Of a stretch of 33,935 nt of DNA, positions 1 to 8,461 are shown one piece after another. The stretch covers positions 1-33,935 of the forward strand of contig CALVIV010000014.1 of assembly GCA_944331935.1 (NCBI GenBank), given 5' to 3'. Below the pieces are notes generated by a model. The model did not search any database, was not told where the DNA came from, and was given only the letters and a program-made list of their open reading frames with translations. The DNA comes from an uncultured Bacilli bacterium (lineage in GTDB: Bacteria > Bacillota_I > Bacilli_A > RF39 > UBA660). Each line of letters opens with the position of its first letter. The first letter of the stretch is position 1. Made by a program: the position numbers and the translations under genes.

Positions 1-20
1 ATTATTTCCCGGGAAATAAT
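1..20. promoter_or_regulatory. Noc-binding-type palindromes (nine identical copies; first copy given)
   Basis: A perfect 20-bp palindrome with core ATTTCCCGGGAAAT. The same 20-mer recurs without any change at 128-147, 255-274, 382-401, 513-532, 640-659, 771-790, 898-917 and 1024-1043. The core matches the published B. subtilis NBS consensus, which Noc recognises through its helix-turn-helix domain. In several copies the symmetry extends to 24 bp. The GC-rich CCCGGG centre stands out in this AT-rich stretch. Confidence 0.88.
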
Positions 21-59
21 TTTACTGCTTCTCTATATAGTTTTATCTACTTCTCTATA

Positions 60-75
60 TGTTTCACGTGAAACA
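60..75. promoter_or_regulatory. parS-type ParB-binding sites (nine copies; first copy given)
   Basis: TGTTTCACGTGAAACA is a perfect 16-bp parS. The same form is at 187-202. The variant TGTTCCACGTGAAACA, also a standard B. subtilis parS form, is at 314-329, 441-456, 572-587, 699-714, 830-845 and 1083-1098. The copy at 956-971 (TGTTTTACGTGAAAGA) has two changes and may be weak. parS loads ParB (Spo0J), which forms a CTP-dependent sliding clamp and recruits SMC. Confidence 0.92.
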
Positions 76-381
76 TTAGTATATAAAGGTGATAGAAAGT
101 ATAAATTTAATACTTACCTCTACCTAAATTATTTCCCGGGAAATAATTTTACTGCTTCTCTATATAGTTTTATCTACTTCTCTATATGTTTCACGTGAAA
201 CATTGATATATATATTTTAAATAAAATATAAATTTAATACATAATTCTACCTATATTATTTCCCGGGAAATAATTTTACAGTTTCTCTATATAGTTTTAT
301 CTACTTCTTTATATGTTCCACGTGAAACATTAGTATATAAGTTTTAAATAAAGTATAAAATTAATACTTACTTCTACTTAA

Positions 382-897
382 ATTATTTCCCGGGAAATAA
401 TTTTACTGCTTCTCTATATATTTTTATCTACTTCTTTACATGTTCCACGTGAAACATTAATTAGTATATAAAATTGAAATAGAATATAAATTTAATACTT
501 AATTCTACCTAAATTATTTCCCGGGAAATAATTTCACTACTTCTCCATATAGTTTTATCTATTTCTTTATATGTTCCACGTGAAACATTAGTATATAAGT
601 TTTAAATAAAGTATAAAATTAATACTTACTTCTACTTAAATTATTTCCCGGGAAATAATTTTACTGCTTCTCTATATATTTTTATCTACTTCTTTACATG
701 TTCCACGTGAAACATTAATTAGTATATAAAATTGAAATAGAATATAAATTTAATACTTAATTCTACCTAAATTATTTCCCGGGAAATAATTTCACTACTT
801 CTCCATATAGTTTTATCTATTTCTTTATATGTTCCACGTGAAACATTAGTATATAAGCTTTAAATAAAGTATAAAATTAATACTTACTTCTACCTAA
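382..897. repeat. Tandem duplication of a 258-bp two-unit block within the array
   Basis: Bases 382-639 (units 4 and 5) and 640-897 (units 6 and 7) are almost identical. By eye the 131-bp halves are the same and the 127-bp halves differ at two positions only. Unit 3 shares its parS-side half with unit 5. This pattern shows recent growth of the array by duplicating two units together. Arrays like this are easily collapsed in assembly, so the true copy number may be higher. Confidence 0.9.
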
Positions 898-1114
898 ATT
901 ATTTCCCGGGAAATAATTTTACTACTTCTCTATATAGTTTTATCTATTTTTTATATGTTTTACGTGAAAGATTGATATATAAAGCTGAAAAAAACGATAA
1001 AATTAATACTTACTTCTATCTAAATTATTTCCCGGGAAATAATTTAACTACTTTTCTATATAGTTTTATCTATTTCTTTATATGTTCCACGTGAAACATT
1101 AACATATAAAGCTT

Positions 1115-1153
1115 AAAAAAAAGAAGAAGTTACTCTTCATTAGTACTTTCTTC
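1115..1153 (-). terminator. Possible gyrA terminator
   Basis: On the minus strand the end of gyrA can form an imperfect stem (GAAGAAAGT pairing with ACTTCTTC, one bulged A), followed by a run of T (A run at 1115-1122 on the plus strand). It overlaps the gyrA stop codon. It is the only terminator-like signal between gyrA and the palindrome array. The pairing is weak, so the call is tentative. Confidence 0.35.
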
Positions 1154-3574
1154 TTCATCTTTATCCACAACTGTCACTGTTGCAACTTTTTGATCATCTT
1201 TTAAATGAATTAACCTAACTCCTTGAGTAGCCCTCTTCAAAGTAGATATCTGTTCCATTGGCATTCTCATTATAACACCACTATCTGTAATAATCATTAC
1301 ATCTTTTTCATCACTTTCATCAGCATTTATACAATTTAAAGAAACCATAGAACCATTTTTATCAGTCATATTTAAAGCTTTAACACCTTTACTACCTCTA
1401 TGAGTTAACCTATATTCATTTATATCAGTTTTCTTACCATATCCGTTCTCAGTAACAATTAATACCTCTTGATCTCCAGTTACAACATTAGCACCAACAA
1501 CGACACTTCCATCAAGGTCAATTCCTTTAACTCCAGATGTACCACGACCCATAGAACGTATTTCAGTTTCCACAAATCTTACCATTCTTCCATTGCTAGC
1601 ACCGATTATTACTTCATCTTCACCAGTAGTTTTATCCACAGCTATTAACTCATCGTTATCTTTAAGAACAATTGCAATCTTTCCACTCTTACGGATATTG
1701 TCAAATTCCTTTATTTCCGTACGTTTTACAAGACCATTTCTGGTAACAAAAAGTAAATATTTATAGTTTTCCACAGAAGGGTCTAAGCATACTATCGAAC
1801 TTATGTTCTCGCCGTTTTCTAGTGATAATAAATTTACCACAGGTAGACCTTTAGATTGACGACTATACTCTGGAATCTCATATCCTTTAAGTCTGTATAC
1901 TCTTCCTTTATTAGAGAAGAATAAGATATAATCATGTGTTTTCATTGAAATTAAATGTTTAACAAAATCCTCTTCATTCGTAGCCATTCCTTTAATTCCA
2001 ATGCCACCACGATTTTGACTCTTATAAGTATCTGCTCTTAATCTCTTTATATAACCTTTATTAGTTAATGTTACAATAACATCTTCTACAGGAATTAAAG
2101 ACTCATCTTCAATATACTCAATCGCTGTCATATCAATATTAGTTCTTCTGTCATCTCCATATTTATCTTTAATCTCTAGAAGCTCTGTCTTAATAACATT
2201 AAGAATCTTCGCATCACTACTTAAAATATCTTTTAAATTAGCAATTAATTCAAGTAAATCCTTAAGTTCATTTTCTATTTTTTCTCTTTCTAATCCAGTT
2301 AATCTTCTAAGTCTCATCTCTAATATAGCATTCGCTTGTATTTCAGTTAAGCCAAACTTACTCATTAAACCACTTCTAGCCTCATCATCAGACTTAGAAC
2401 CTCTAATTAACTTAATTACTTCATCAATGTTATCTAAGGCAATCTTTAAACCTTCTAAAATATGAACACGTTTTTCTGCATTATCTAAATCAAATTGCGT
2501 TCTTCTTATAATAACTTCCCTTTGGAAATCAATATATTTTGCAATAATGTCCTTTAATCCTAAAGTTCTAGGAACACCTTGGTCTAACATCAAGAAAATT
2601 ATTCCATAACTAGTTTGAAACTGTGTATGTTTATATAATTTATTCAATACAACTTGAGCATTGGCATCCTTCTTCAATGTAATAGTAATCTTAATACCAT
2701 CTTTTAAATCAGAATGATAATCAGAAATACCTTCAATTGTCTTATTATGAACAAGTTCTGCTACTTTGTTTTTTAACTCAGATGTATTAACACCATAAGG
2801 AACTTCATCAATAATTATATATTGCCTTCCATTCTTTTCTTCTATCTGGGCTTTACTTCTAATAGTAATAGTTCCTCTACCTGTTTCATAAGCCTTTTTA
2901 ATACCACTATTACCAAGAATAGATGCTCCAGTAGGAAAATCCGGTCCCTTAATATATTGCATTAAGCCATCTACATCAATATCAGGATTGTCAATATAAG
3001 CAACACAACCATCAATTACCTCTTTTAAATTATGAGGAGGAATATTTGTTGCCATACCAACAGCAATACCAGTAGTACCATTAACTAAAATATTAGGAAA
3101 CCTTGAAGGTAAAACTACAGGTTCTTTTGAAGATTCATCAAAGTTAGGAGTAAAATCTACTGTATTTTTATTAATATTTCTTAAAAGTTCAAGAGATATT
3201 TTTGAAAGTCTTGACTCAGTATAACGCATAGCTGCAGCCCCATAACCTTCAATATTACCAAAATTACCATGACCATCAATTAACATATATCGATATGAAA
3301 AATCTTGAGCCATTCTAACCATTGCTTCGTAAATAGAACTATCACCATGAGGATGATAATTACCCATAACCTCACCAACAGTCTTAGCACTTTTTCTGTG
3401 AGGCTTATCAGGTGTATAACCAGATTCAAACATAGAATATAGAATTCTACGATGAACAGGCTTTAAACCATCTCTTAAATCAGGAATTGCCCTTGCTGTA
3501 ATAACACTCATTGAATAATCAAGAAAAGAGTCTTTTACTTCTTTTACTATATTATTTTGTTCTAATCTATCCAT
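1130..3574 (-). CDS. gyrA: DNA gyrase subunit A
   Basis: GyrA is the DNA-cleaving and rejoining subunit of gyrase, the A2B2 topoisomerase that introduces negative supercoils using ATP. The 814-residue product has the normal length. The N-terminal part shows [16 protein letters not shown], the [12 protein letters not shown] region (the quinolone-determining region, with serine at the E. coli Ser83 position) and the catalytic tyrosine in AMRYTESR near residue 118. The C-terminal half is a beta-pinwheel with a GyrA-box-like QNRGGIG. An upstream in-frame GTG at 3580 lies only two bases from the Shine-Dalgarno AGGAGGT (3583-3589), whereas ATG at 3574 is eight bases away, so I use the ATG. The gyrB stop lies within this ribosome-binding region, so the two are probably co-transcribed and translationally coupled. 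Confidence 0.97.
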   Translation of the reverse strand: MDRLEQNNIVKEVKDSFLDYSMSVITARAIPDLRDGLKPVHRRILYSMFESGYTPDKPHRKSAKTVGEVMGNYHPHGDSSIYEAMVRMAQDFSYRYMLIDGHGNFGNIEGYGAAAMRYTESRLSKISLELLRNINKNTVDFTPNFDESSKEPVVLPSRFPNILVNGTTGIAVGMATNIPPHNLKEVIDGCVAYIDNPDIDVDGLMQYIKGPDFPTGASILGNSGIKKAYETGRGTITIRSKAQIEEKNGRQYIIIDEVPYGVNTSELKNKVAELVHNKTIEGISDYHSDLKDGIKITITLKKDANAQVVLNKLYKHTQFQTSYGIIFLMLDQGVPRTLGLKDIIAKYIDFQREVIIRRTQFDLDNAEKRVHILEGLKIALDNIDEVIKLIRGSKSDDEARSGLMSKFGLTEIQANAILEMRLRRLTGLEREKIENELKDLLELIANLKDILSSDAKILNVIKTELLEIKDKYGDDRRTNIDMTAIEYIEDESLIPVEDVIVTLTNKGYIKRLRADTYKSQNRGGIGIKGMATNEEDFVKHLISMKTHDYILFFSNKGRVYRLKGYEIPEYSRQSKGLPVVNLLSLENGENISSIVCLDPSVENYKYLLFVTRNGLVKRTEIKEFDNIRKSGKIAIVLKDNDELIAVDKTTGEDEVIIGASNGRMVRFVETEIRSMGRGTSGVKGIDLDGSVVVGANVVTGDQEVLIVTENGYGKKTDINEYRLTHRGSKGVKALNMTDKNGSMVSLNCINADESDEKDVMIITDSGVIMRMPMEQISTLKRATQGVRLIHLKDDQKVATVTVVDKDEEESTNEE

Positions 3575-3587
3575 AACCACTTACCTC

Positions 3588-5510
3588 CTAAACATCTAAC
3601 GTTGCATAAGGAGCATTTGTTTCAATAAATTCACGACGAGGTGCCACTTCTTCACCCATAAGCTGTGAAAATACTTCATCCGCTGCAACTGCATCATCTA
3701 TTGTAATCTGTCTTAAAACACGCTTATTAATATCCATAGTTGTCTCATTTAATTCTTCAGCATCCATTTCTCCTAAACCTTTCATACGAGTTATCTCATA
3801 TTTAGTATTTGGAGAAAGAGTTGCTAAATATTCAGCACGTTCTGCCTCATCCAAAACATATTTACGTGTCTTACCATGAGTAATTCTATATAAAGGAGGT
3901 TGAGCAGCATATACATGTCCTTCTTCAATAATAGGCTTAAAGAAACGATAAAATAATGTTAAAAGTAAAACTCTAATATGAGAACCATCAACATCAGCAT
4001 CAGTCATTATAATAATCTTATTATAACGAAGCTTAGAAATATCGAACTCTTCCCCAATACCTGTTCCAAATGCTGTAATAATTGTTCTAATCTCTTCATT
4101 AGATAAAGCTCTATCAAGTCTTGCTTTTTCTACATTTAAAATCTTACCACGTAAAGGAAGTATCGCTTGTGTCATACTATTTCTTCCTTTAATAGCAGAA
4201 CCACCAGCAGAATCTCCCTCGACTAAGAATATTTCACATTCTGATGCATCTTTACTCTTACAGTCATTAAGTTTACCCCAAACATTAGTCATATCTAGGT
4301 CACCCTTACGACGAGTTAACTCTCTTGCTTTCTTAGCAGCCACACGAGCTCTTGATGCTGTTATACATTTTTCTACAATAATTTTCGCTTCATCAGGATG
4401 TTCCAATAAAAATCTCTCAAATTGTTCTGAAAATATTTTATCAGCTATTCCTCTAACCTCACTATTACCAAGTTTCGTCTTAGTCTGACCTTCAAACTGT
4501 GGATTAGGATGTTTTACAGAAATAATCATTGTAATACCCTCTTTAACATCATCACCACTTAAAGAATCATCTTTATCTTTTAAAAGGTTATGACTAACAG
4601 CATATTTATTCAAAACTCTAGTTAAAGCACGTCTTACACCATCTTCATGAGTACCACCTTCTGGTGTTGTAATATTATTAACAAATGAATAAATCGCTGC
4701 ATTATATGACTCATTGTATTGTAAAGCCACTTCAACTGAAATATCATTCATAACTCCAGTTACATCAATAATTGTAGGATGAATTGGATTTTTATTCTTA
4801 TTAAGCATCTCTACATACTCTCTAATTCCACCTTCATAATGAAAGCTATCTTTTCTAGGCGTTTCTCTATCATCATATAAAGTAATACGTAGACCTCTAT
4901 TCAAGAAAGCTAACTCACGAAGTCTTGTTTTTAAAGTATCATAATCATATACAGTAGTTTCTGTAAATATTTGGTCATCTGGTTTAAATGTAACTGTTGT
5001 ACCAGTTCTATCTTTATCACATTCTCCTATTACTTTTAAAGGCTCAACTGGTTTACCTCCTGTTTGATATCTTTGGTAATATATCTTACCATCACGATAT
5101 ACTTTAACCTCTAACCAGTCAGATAAAGCATTAACAACACTAGCACCAACACCATGAAGTCCTCCAGATACTTTATATCCGCCTCCACCAAATTTACCTC
5201 CAGCATGAAGTACTGTATAAACAGTTTCTACTGTACTTTTATGAGTTTTAGGATGAATATCAACAGGTATACCTCTTCCATCATCTTTAACTGTAATACT
5301 ATTATCTTTATTAATGGTAACTTCAATATGTGTACAATATCCTGCTAAAGCTTCATCTATTGCATTATCAACAATTTCCCATACTAAATGATGAAGTCCT
5401 CTCGAACTAGTAGAACCAATATACATACCAGGTCTTTTTCTAACAGCTTCTAATCCTTCTAGCACTTGTATAGCCGAAGAATCATAATTACCTTCTACTT
5501 TTTCTTCCAT
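3588..5510 (-). CDS. gyrB: DNA gyrase subunit B
   Basis: GyrB is the ATPase subunit of DNA gyrase. The 640 residues match the family length (about 640 in Bacilli). In order: the GHKL ATPase domain with [10 protein letters not shown] and [15 protein letters not shown], the transducer region, then the TOPRIM domain with EGDSAGGSA near residue 430 and the metal-binding [10 protein letters not shown] near 501, and a GyrB C-terminal end with [11 protein letters not shown]. The ATG at 5510 has an AGGAG seven bases upstream. recF ends four bases before this start and gyrA begins just after its stop, so recF-gyrB-gyrA form one leftward transcription unit. remB (yaaB), found between recF and gyrB in B. 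subtilis, is absent. Confidence 0.98.
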   Translation of the reverse strand: MEEKVEGNYDSSAIQVLEGLEAVRKRPGMYIGSTSSRGLHHLVWEIVDNAIDEALAGYCTHIEVTINKDNSITVKDDGRGIPVDIHPKTHKSTVETVYTVLHAGGKFGGGGYKVSGGLHGVGASVVNALSDWLEVKVYRDGKIYYQRYQTGGKPVEPLKVIGECDKDRTGTTVTFKPDDQIFTETTVYDYDTLKTRLRELAFLNRGLRITLYDDRETPRKDSFHYEGGIREYVEMLNKNKNPIHPTIIDVTGVMNDISVEVALQYNESYNAAIYSFVNNITTPEGGTHEDGVRRALTRVLNKYAVSHNLLKDKDDSLSGDDVKEGITMIISVKHPNPQFEGQTKTKLGNSEVRGIADKIFSEQFERFLLEHPDEAKIIVEKCITASRARVAAKKARELTRRKGDLDMTNVWGKLNDCKSKDASECEIFLVEGDSAGGSAIKGRNSMTQAILPLRGKILNVEKARLDRALSNEEIRTIITAFGTGIGEEFDISKLRYNKIIIMTDADVDGSHIRVLLLTLFYRFFKPIIEEGHVYAAQPPLYRITHGKTRKYVLDEAERAEYLATLSPNTKYEITRMKGLGEMDAEELNETTMDINKRVLRQITIDDAVAADEVFSQLMGEEVAPRREFIETNAPYATLDV

Positions 5511-5513
5511 ATT

Positions 5514-6629
5514 CTAACTCCTCTCTACTTTTCCTTCATTAACTTTAAATATAACTGCACTATCTAAAGTCTTCCTAGAAATATTTTTTAAATCAGTAGT
5601 TGTTATAATACTCTGAATATCTCGACTTACATATTTTAAAAGCTTATTTCTCTTTGTTAAATCAAGTTCACTAAATATATCATCTAAAAGAAGAACTGGA
5701 TTAGTTCCATTATTTTCTTTAAATATCGGAATAGAAGCAAGTTTATAAGCAAGTACAGCGCATTTCTGCTGCCCCTCTGACGCATAAATCTTCATATCTA
5801 TATTATTATCCATAATAAAGGAAAAATCGTCTCTATGAGGCCCAAATAGCGTCATACCAGCACTTAATTCTCTTCTATAATTCTTCTTATAAGTATTAAT
5901 AAGAACTTTCCTTAACTCTTCCTCTTCATAAGAACTAATAGATATATTAGGACTATAGTCTATTTTTAATAATCTTTTATCTTCTGTAATATTATTATAA
6001 ATATCACTAATATAACTATTAATTAAAGATAAATACTTAAATCTCTCCCTATAAATCAAAACAGCTTTCTCTACTAACTTATCTGTTAAAACATCTAAAT
6101 AAGCTTTATCAGCAATTCCATTAGTAAATAATATCTTAAGATATTCATTACGTGTCTTTAAAATTTTATTATATTCATTATAAGTAACTAAATAAGAATA
6201 AGAAATTTGTGACAATGCCATATTAAGTAAATTTCTTCTGATACTAGGTGATCCCTTTATAATATCTAAATCATTAGGTGTAAAAATAATAATATTTAAA
6301 TTAGAAATATAAGAAGCATATTTTTTAACTTTTTTATTATTTACAAAGATATTTTTATCTTTCTCTAAAAACTCTATCTTCAAGTCTTTAATCTGCTTAT
6401 TATTTAAAACTCTACCCTCAATAACAGCTTTCTTTCTACCAAACTTAATAACATCAGCATCTAAGCCATTTCTAAAGGATTTAGTAAGTCCAAGTATTGC
6501 AATAGCTTCAAGTATATTTGTCTTACCACTAGCATTATTTCCAATAAAAATATTCATTTTACTACCTAAAGTTATATTAAATTTATCATAATTACGAAAA
6601 TTCGTAACTTTTAAGGACCTAATTATCAT
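5514..6629 (-). CDS. recF: DNA replication and repair protein RecF
   Basis: RecF is an SMC-like ATPase that, with RecO and RecR, loads RecA at single-stranded gaps. The 371-residue protein has the family length. The Walker A motif is GNNASGKTN (residues about 30-38), and the ABC-type Walker B is seen in LLLDDIFSELD near residue 310. Its place between dnaN and gyrB is conserved in Bacilli. The ATG at 6629 has no convincing Shine-Dalgarno of its own. A 10-codon ORF with a good one starts 22 bases upstream and ends inside the first codons of recF, which suggests coupled initiation. A terminator follows the preceding gene, and recF has its own extended -10 promoter. Confidence 0.96.
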   Translation of the reverse strand: MIIRSLKVTNFRNYDKFNITLGSKMNIFIGNNASGKTNILEAIAILGLTKSFRNGLDADVIKFGRKKAVIEGRVLNNKQIKDLKIEFLEKDKNIFVNNKKVKKYASYISNLNIIIFTPNDLDIIKGSPSIRRNLLNMALSQISYSYLVTYNEYNKILKTRNEYLKILFTNGIADKAYLDVLTDKLVEKAVLIYRERFKYLSLINSYISDIYNNITEDKRLLKIDYSPNISISSYEEEELRKVLINTYKKNYRRELSAGMTLFGPHRDDFSFIMDNNIDMKIYASEGQQKCAVLAYKLASIPIFKENNGTNPVLLLDDIFSELDLTKRNKLLKYVSRDIQSIITTTDLKNISRKTLDSAVIFKVNEGKVERS

Positions 6630-6651
6630 ATTTGCTCAAAAAAACGACCAT
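6619..6651 (-). CDS. Possible 10-codon leader ORF coupled to recF
   Basis: On the minus strand an ATG at 6651 follows AGGTGAT (6655-6661) at good ribosome-binding spacing. It reads ten codons (MVVFLSKYDN) to a TAG at 6619-6621. That stop lies a few codons inside recF, in a different frame. recF itself lacks a good ribosome-binding site, so this short ORF could deliver ribosomes to the recF start. It is too short for any homology evidence, and it could be chance. Confidence 0.35.
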   Translation of the reverse strand: MVVFLSKYDN

Positions 6652-6696
6652 ATAATCACCTACACCCTATTTTAGTACTCCTATACACGCAAGAAT

Positions 6697-6725
6697 ATTA
6701 TACCATATTTAGCCCTAAATAAACA
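6697..6725 (-). promoter_or_regulatory. recF promoter (extended -10)
   Basis: The minus strand carries TGGTATAAT (6697-6705), an extended -10 element. TGTTTA (6720-6725) lies 17 bases upstream as a weak -35. It lies just after the comK terminator and about 70 bases before recF, so recF-gyrB-gyrA can be transcribed separately from dnaN. Confidence 0.6.
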
Positions 6726-6726
6726 G

Positions 6727-6751
6727 AAAAAAAGCAATTATTTTGCTTTTT
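6727..6751 (-). terminator. comK terminator
   Basis: A nine-base-pair stem AAAAAGCAA/TTGCTTTTT encloses a five-base loop and is followed by a T run on the minus strand. The TAA stop of the comK homologue lies in the loop region, so the last codons of the gene form one arm of the hairpin. Confidence 0.8.
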
Positions 6752-7196
6752 CTTTTCTGCTTCTTATTATAGATTCTAATCTACTCGCTCTCATTACCTG
6801 ATTATTAAAGGAATTATAAGATATATCAACAGTAAGTACCTTACCATTTTTAAATTCTACCTGTGTTTTAGTACTAGTAAGTTTACTATAACTCTTAATA
6901 TTTTTTAAAGATATCCAACTACAGTCATCATCTATTGGACTAGTAGTAGGAAAAAATATTAAATTCTTAGTATCTTCAACCATAACAGGAACTTTATAAG
7001 AACTGTTTAGTATTTCCCCTGCTCCCGTTTTTCTTCCTTCATAAGAACTTCCAAAGTACCTACAACTATAATCAACTATTTCTAAAGGTTTCATCTTAAC
7101 CTCATAATTACAGTCATCTTCAACTACAACTGAATCCCATAAATCTCCCCCAGGCATAATCGCAAGTGTCTCATCATTAATTTCATAATCTTTCAC
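6738..7196 (-). CDS. comK: ComK family competence transcription factor
   Basis: ComK is the master activator of DNA-uptake (competence) genes in B. subtilis and binds paired AT-boxes. I recognise the family from long conserved stretches: MKPLEIVDYSCRYFGSSYEG (residues 35-54), CSWISL (92-97) and ISYNSFNNQV (125-134). The GTG at 7196 is chosen because AAGGGGG lies eight bases upstream; the earlier in-frame TTG at 7220 has no ribosome-binding site. The product is then 152 residues, against 192 for B. subtilis ComK. The missing part is the C-terminal tail, which in B. subtilis carries the FMLYP motif bound by MecA for ClpCP degradation. It has its own promoter and terminator and lies between dnaN and recF, where yaaA is usual. 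Whether it still governs competence is inference. Confidence 0.88.
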   Translation of the reverse strand: MKDYEINDETLAIMPGGDLWDSVVVEDDCNYEVKMKPLEIVDYSCRYFGSSYEGRKTGAGEILNSSYKVPVMVEDTKNLIFFPTTSPIDDDCSWISLKNIKSYSKLTSTKTQVEFKNGKVLTVDISYNSFNNQVMRASRLESIIRSRKEKAK

Positions 7197-7247
7197 AAAA
7201 ATTTCCCCCTTCAAAAGCAATTACTTGCTTTGCTATCAGTCTACTAT

Positions 7248-7280
7248 ATTATATTGTCGAAAAAGGTATTTTTTTGTCAA
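7248..7280 (-). promoter_or_regulatory. comK promoter with possible ComK AT-box
   Basis: On the minus strand TTGACA (7275-7280) and TATAAT (7248-7253) are both perfect hexamers, but the spacer is 21 bases, which is longer than optimal. Inside the spacer is an exact AAAA-N5-TTTT, the core of ComK AT-boxes in B. subtilis, where ComK binds its own promoter between -35 and -10. AT-rich sequence makes chance matches likely, and I did not find a clear second box. Confidence 0.5.
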
Positions 7281-7282
7281 AA

Positions 7283-7316
7283 AAGTAAAAAAAAAGTAAA
7301 ATTTCCTTACTTTTTT
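7283..7316 (-). terminator. dnaN terminator
   Basis: A ten-base-pair perfect stem (AAAAAAGTAA with TTACTTTTTT) and seven-base loop are followed by a long T tract on the minus strand, just after the dnaN stop. The arms are nearly symmetric in A and T, but no gene converges from the left. Confidence 0.75.
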
Positions 7317-7333
7317 CCTCAAATTTTCAAAAT

Positions 7334-8461
7334 TTAGTAAGTTCTAATAGGTAAAACTAACTGAGTTAGGGTCTCATCTTCAGAACTTTTTAATAAAATT
7401 GGTTTAATTTCCCCTACAAAATGTAATTCTACAGTCTCTGTATTAAATGATTTTAAAGCATCCATCATATATTTAGAACTAAATGATACTTTAACATCAA
7501 TATCCTGGTCTTTAGTAATAGTCATTTTCTCTTCTACTCTACCAATCTCTGCACTAGATGATTTCATTATTAAATTATTGCCATCAGTTTCAAGGGTTAC
7601 TGTATTTTTATCTTTATCACTAGTTAAAATACTAACTCTATCAACAACATCATAGAATTGATTAATATTAAAATGTAATTTAACTAAATAATCTTTTGGT
7701 AAAAGATTAGATGTATTAGGATATGTTCCATTTATTAATCTAGATTGAAATAAAAGGTTTTGATATTTAAACAAAATTTTATTATTAAAGATATGAATTT
7801 CTATCATTTCATCACTATCATCAATAATTCTTGTAAATTCTACTAAATTTCTACTAGGAATTACAATATTTTGATTCTCTTTACTAACTTTATCTAATTT
7901 TATAACTTTTCTAGCCAATCTATAAGAATCTGTTGCATTACATTCTAGCATATCTCCTGTTATATTAAAGTTAATACCATTTAATATCGCTTTATTCTCA
8001 TCTATAGAAGTTGCAAATGCTGTTTGATTAACTATTTCTTTTAAAACACTAGGTAAAAGTTCTATATGACTCTTACTCTCCCCTAAATCTATATTAGGAT
8101 ATTCACTTTCACTAATACCATTTAAGTTAAATTCACTATTTTCTGTATAAATAAGAATCTTAAGTTCATCAACTACTTCTATATTTATATAAGGATCTGG
8201 TAATTTTCTAACAATATCAGAAATATACTTACCTTGAATAATGATACTACCCTCTTCTTTTACTTTAATAATCTCTTCATTATCACAATCAATATGTATT
8301 TGAATAGTAATATCGTTATCACTAGCAGTTAAAACTAACTTTTTACTAGTAAGTTCAAATTTAATACCAGCTAAAACTGGAATAACATTCCTACTTGATA
8401 TAGCCTTACTTACTTTATTAATCGCTTCCATTAACACTTCTTTTTTTATTGTAAATTTCAT
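7334..8461 (-). CDS. dnaN: DNA polymerase III beta subunit (sliding clamp)
   Basis: DnaN forms the dimeric ring that tethers the replicative polymerase and many repair proteins to DNA. The 375-residue product has the usual length and starts with the family's typical MKFTIKKEVLMEAINKVSKA. It ends in LVLPIRTY, matching the conserved C-terminus with the LPIR(T/P) peptide. Its neighbour dnaA lies 140 bases upstream, and the intergenic space holds DnaA boxes and its promoter. The ATG at 8461 is preceded by AAGGA at normal spacing. A strong terminator follows, so dnaN is not simply co-transcribed with recF. Confidence 0.97.
   Translation of the reverse strand: MKFTIKKEVLMEAINKVSKAISSRNVIPVLAGIKFELTSKKLVLTASDNDITIQIHIDCDNEEIIKVKEEGSIIIQGKYISDIVRKLPDPYINIEVVDELKILIYTENSEFNLNGISESEYPNIDLGESKSHIELLPSVLKEIVNQTAFATSIDENKAILNGINFNITGDMLECNATDSYRLARKVIKLDKVSKENQNIVIPSRNLVEFTRIIDDSDEMIEIHIFNNKILFKYQNLLFQSRLINGTYPNTSNLLPKDYLVKLHFNINQFYDVVDRVSILTSDKDKNTVTLETDGNNLIMKSSSAEIGRVEEKMTITKDQDIDVKVSFSSKYMMDALKSFNTETVELHFVGEIKPILLKSSEDETLTQLVLPIRTY

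Larger units (their letters stand above)
1..1098. repeat. Interleaved array of Noc-binding-type (NBS) and parS-type palindromes, nine units
   Basis: Nine tandem units of 126-131 bp fill this gene-free kilobase. Each unit has one NBS-type palindrome followed, always 56-57 bp centre to centre, by one parS-type palindrome. The sequence between the palindromes is also conserved and AT-rich. NBS copies start at 1, 128, 255, 382, 513, 640, 771, 898 and 1024. parS copies start at 60, 187, 314, 441, 572, 699, 830, 956 and 1083. The parS-to-next-NBS distance is 70 or 74 bp; the longer units (4 and 6) carry an extra four bases just after parS. Both palindromes match the established B. subtilis recognition sequences of Noc and Spo0J/ParB, and both proteins are encoded further right. 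The first NBS starts at base 1, so the array is probably cut by the window edge. No ORF of note lies here. Inference: a centromere-like loading platform for both clamps beside gyrA. Confidence 0.9.

Noticed and set aside
1-1098. The regular repeats could be a CRISPR array.
   Set aside because: The repeat unit is about 127 bp with spacers that are themselves conserved; each unit holds two palindromes matching Noc and ParB sites. No cas genes are nearby.
1-1098. The CCCGGG palindromes followed by TTTT could be transcription terminators.
   Set aside because: A fully symmetric 20-bp site leaves only a CCGG loop, the T tract is short, and nine identical copies far beyond one gene end make no sense as terminators. 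They match the NBS consensus exactly.
1-1098. DnaA boxes in the array spacers (TTATCTACT).
   Set aside because: The match to TTATCCACA misses at two positions and the spacer is conserved throughout by duplication, so I do not count it as a DnaA box.
5154-5348. A plus-strand ORF inside gyrB.
   Set aside because: It is a shadow of the conserved gyrB frame, with no start signal or recognisable product.
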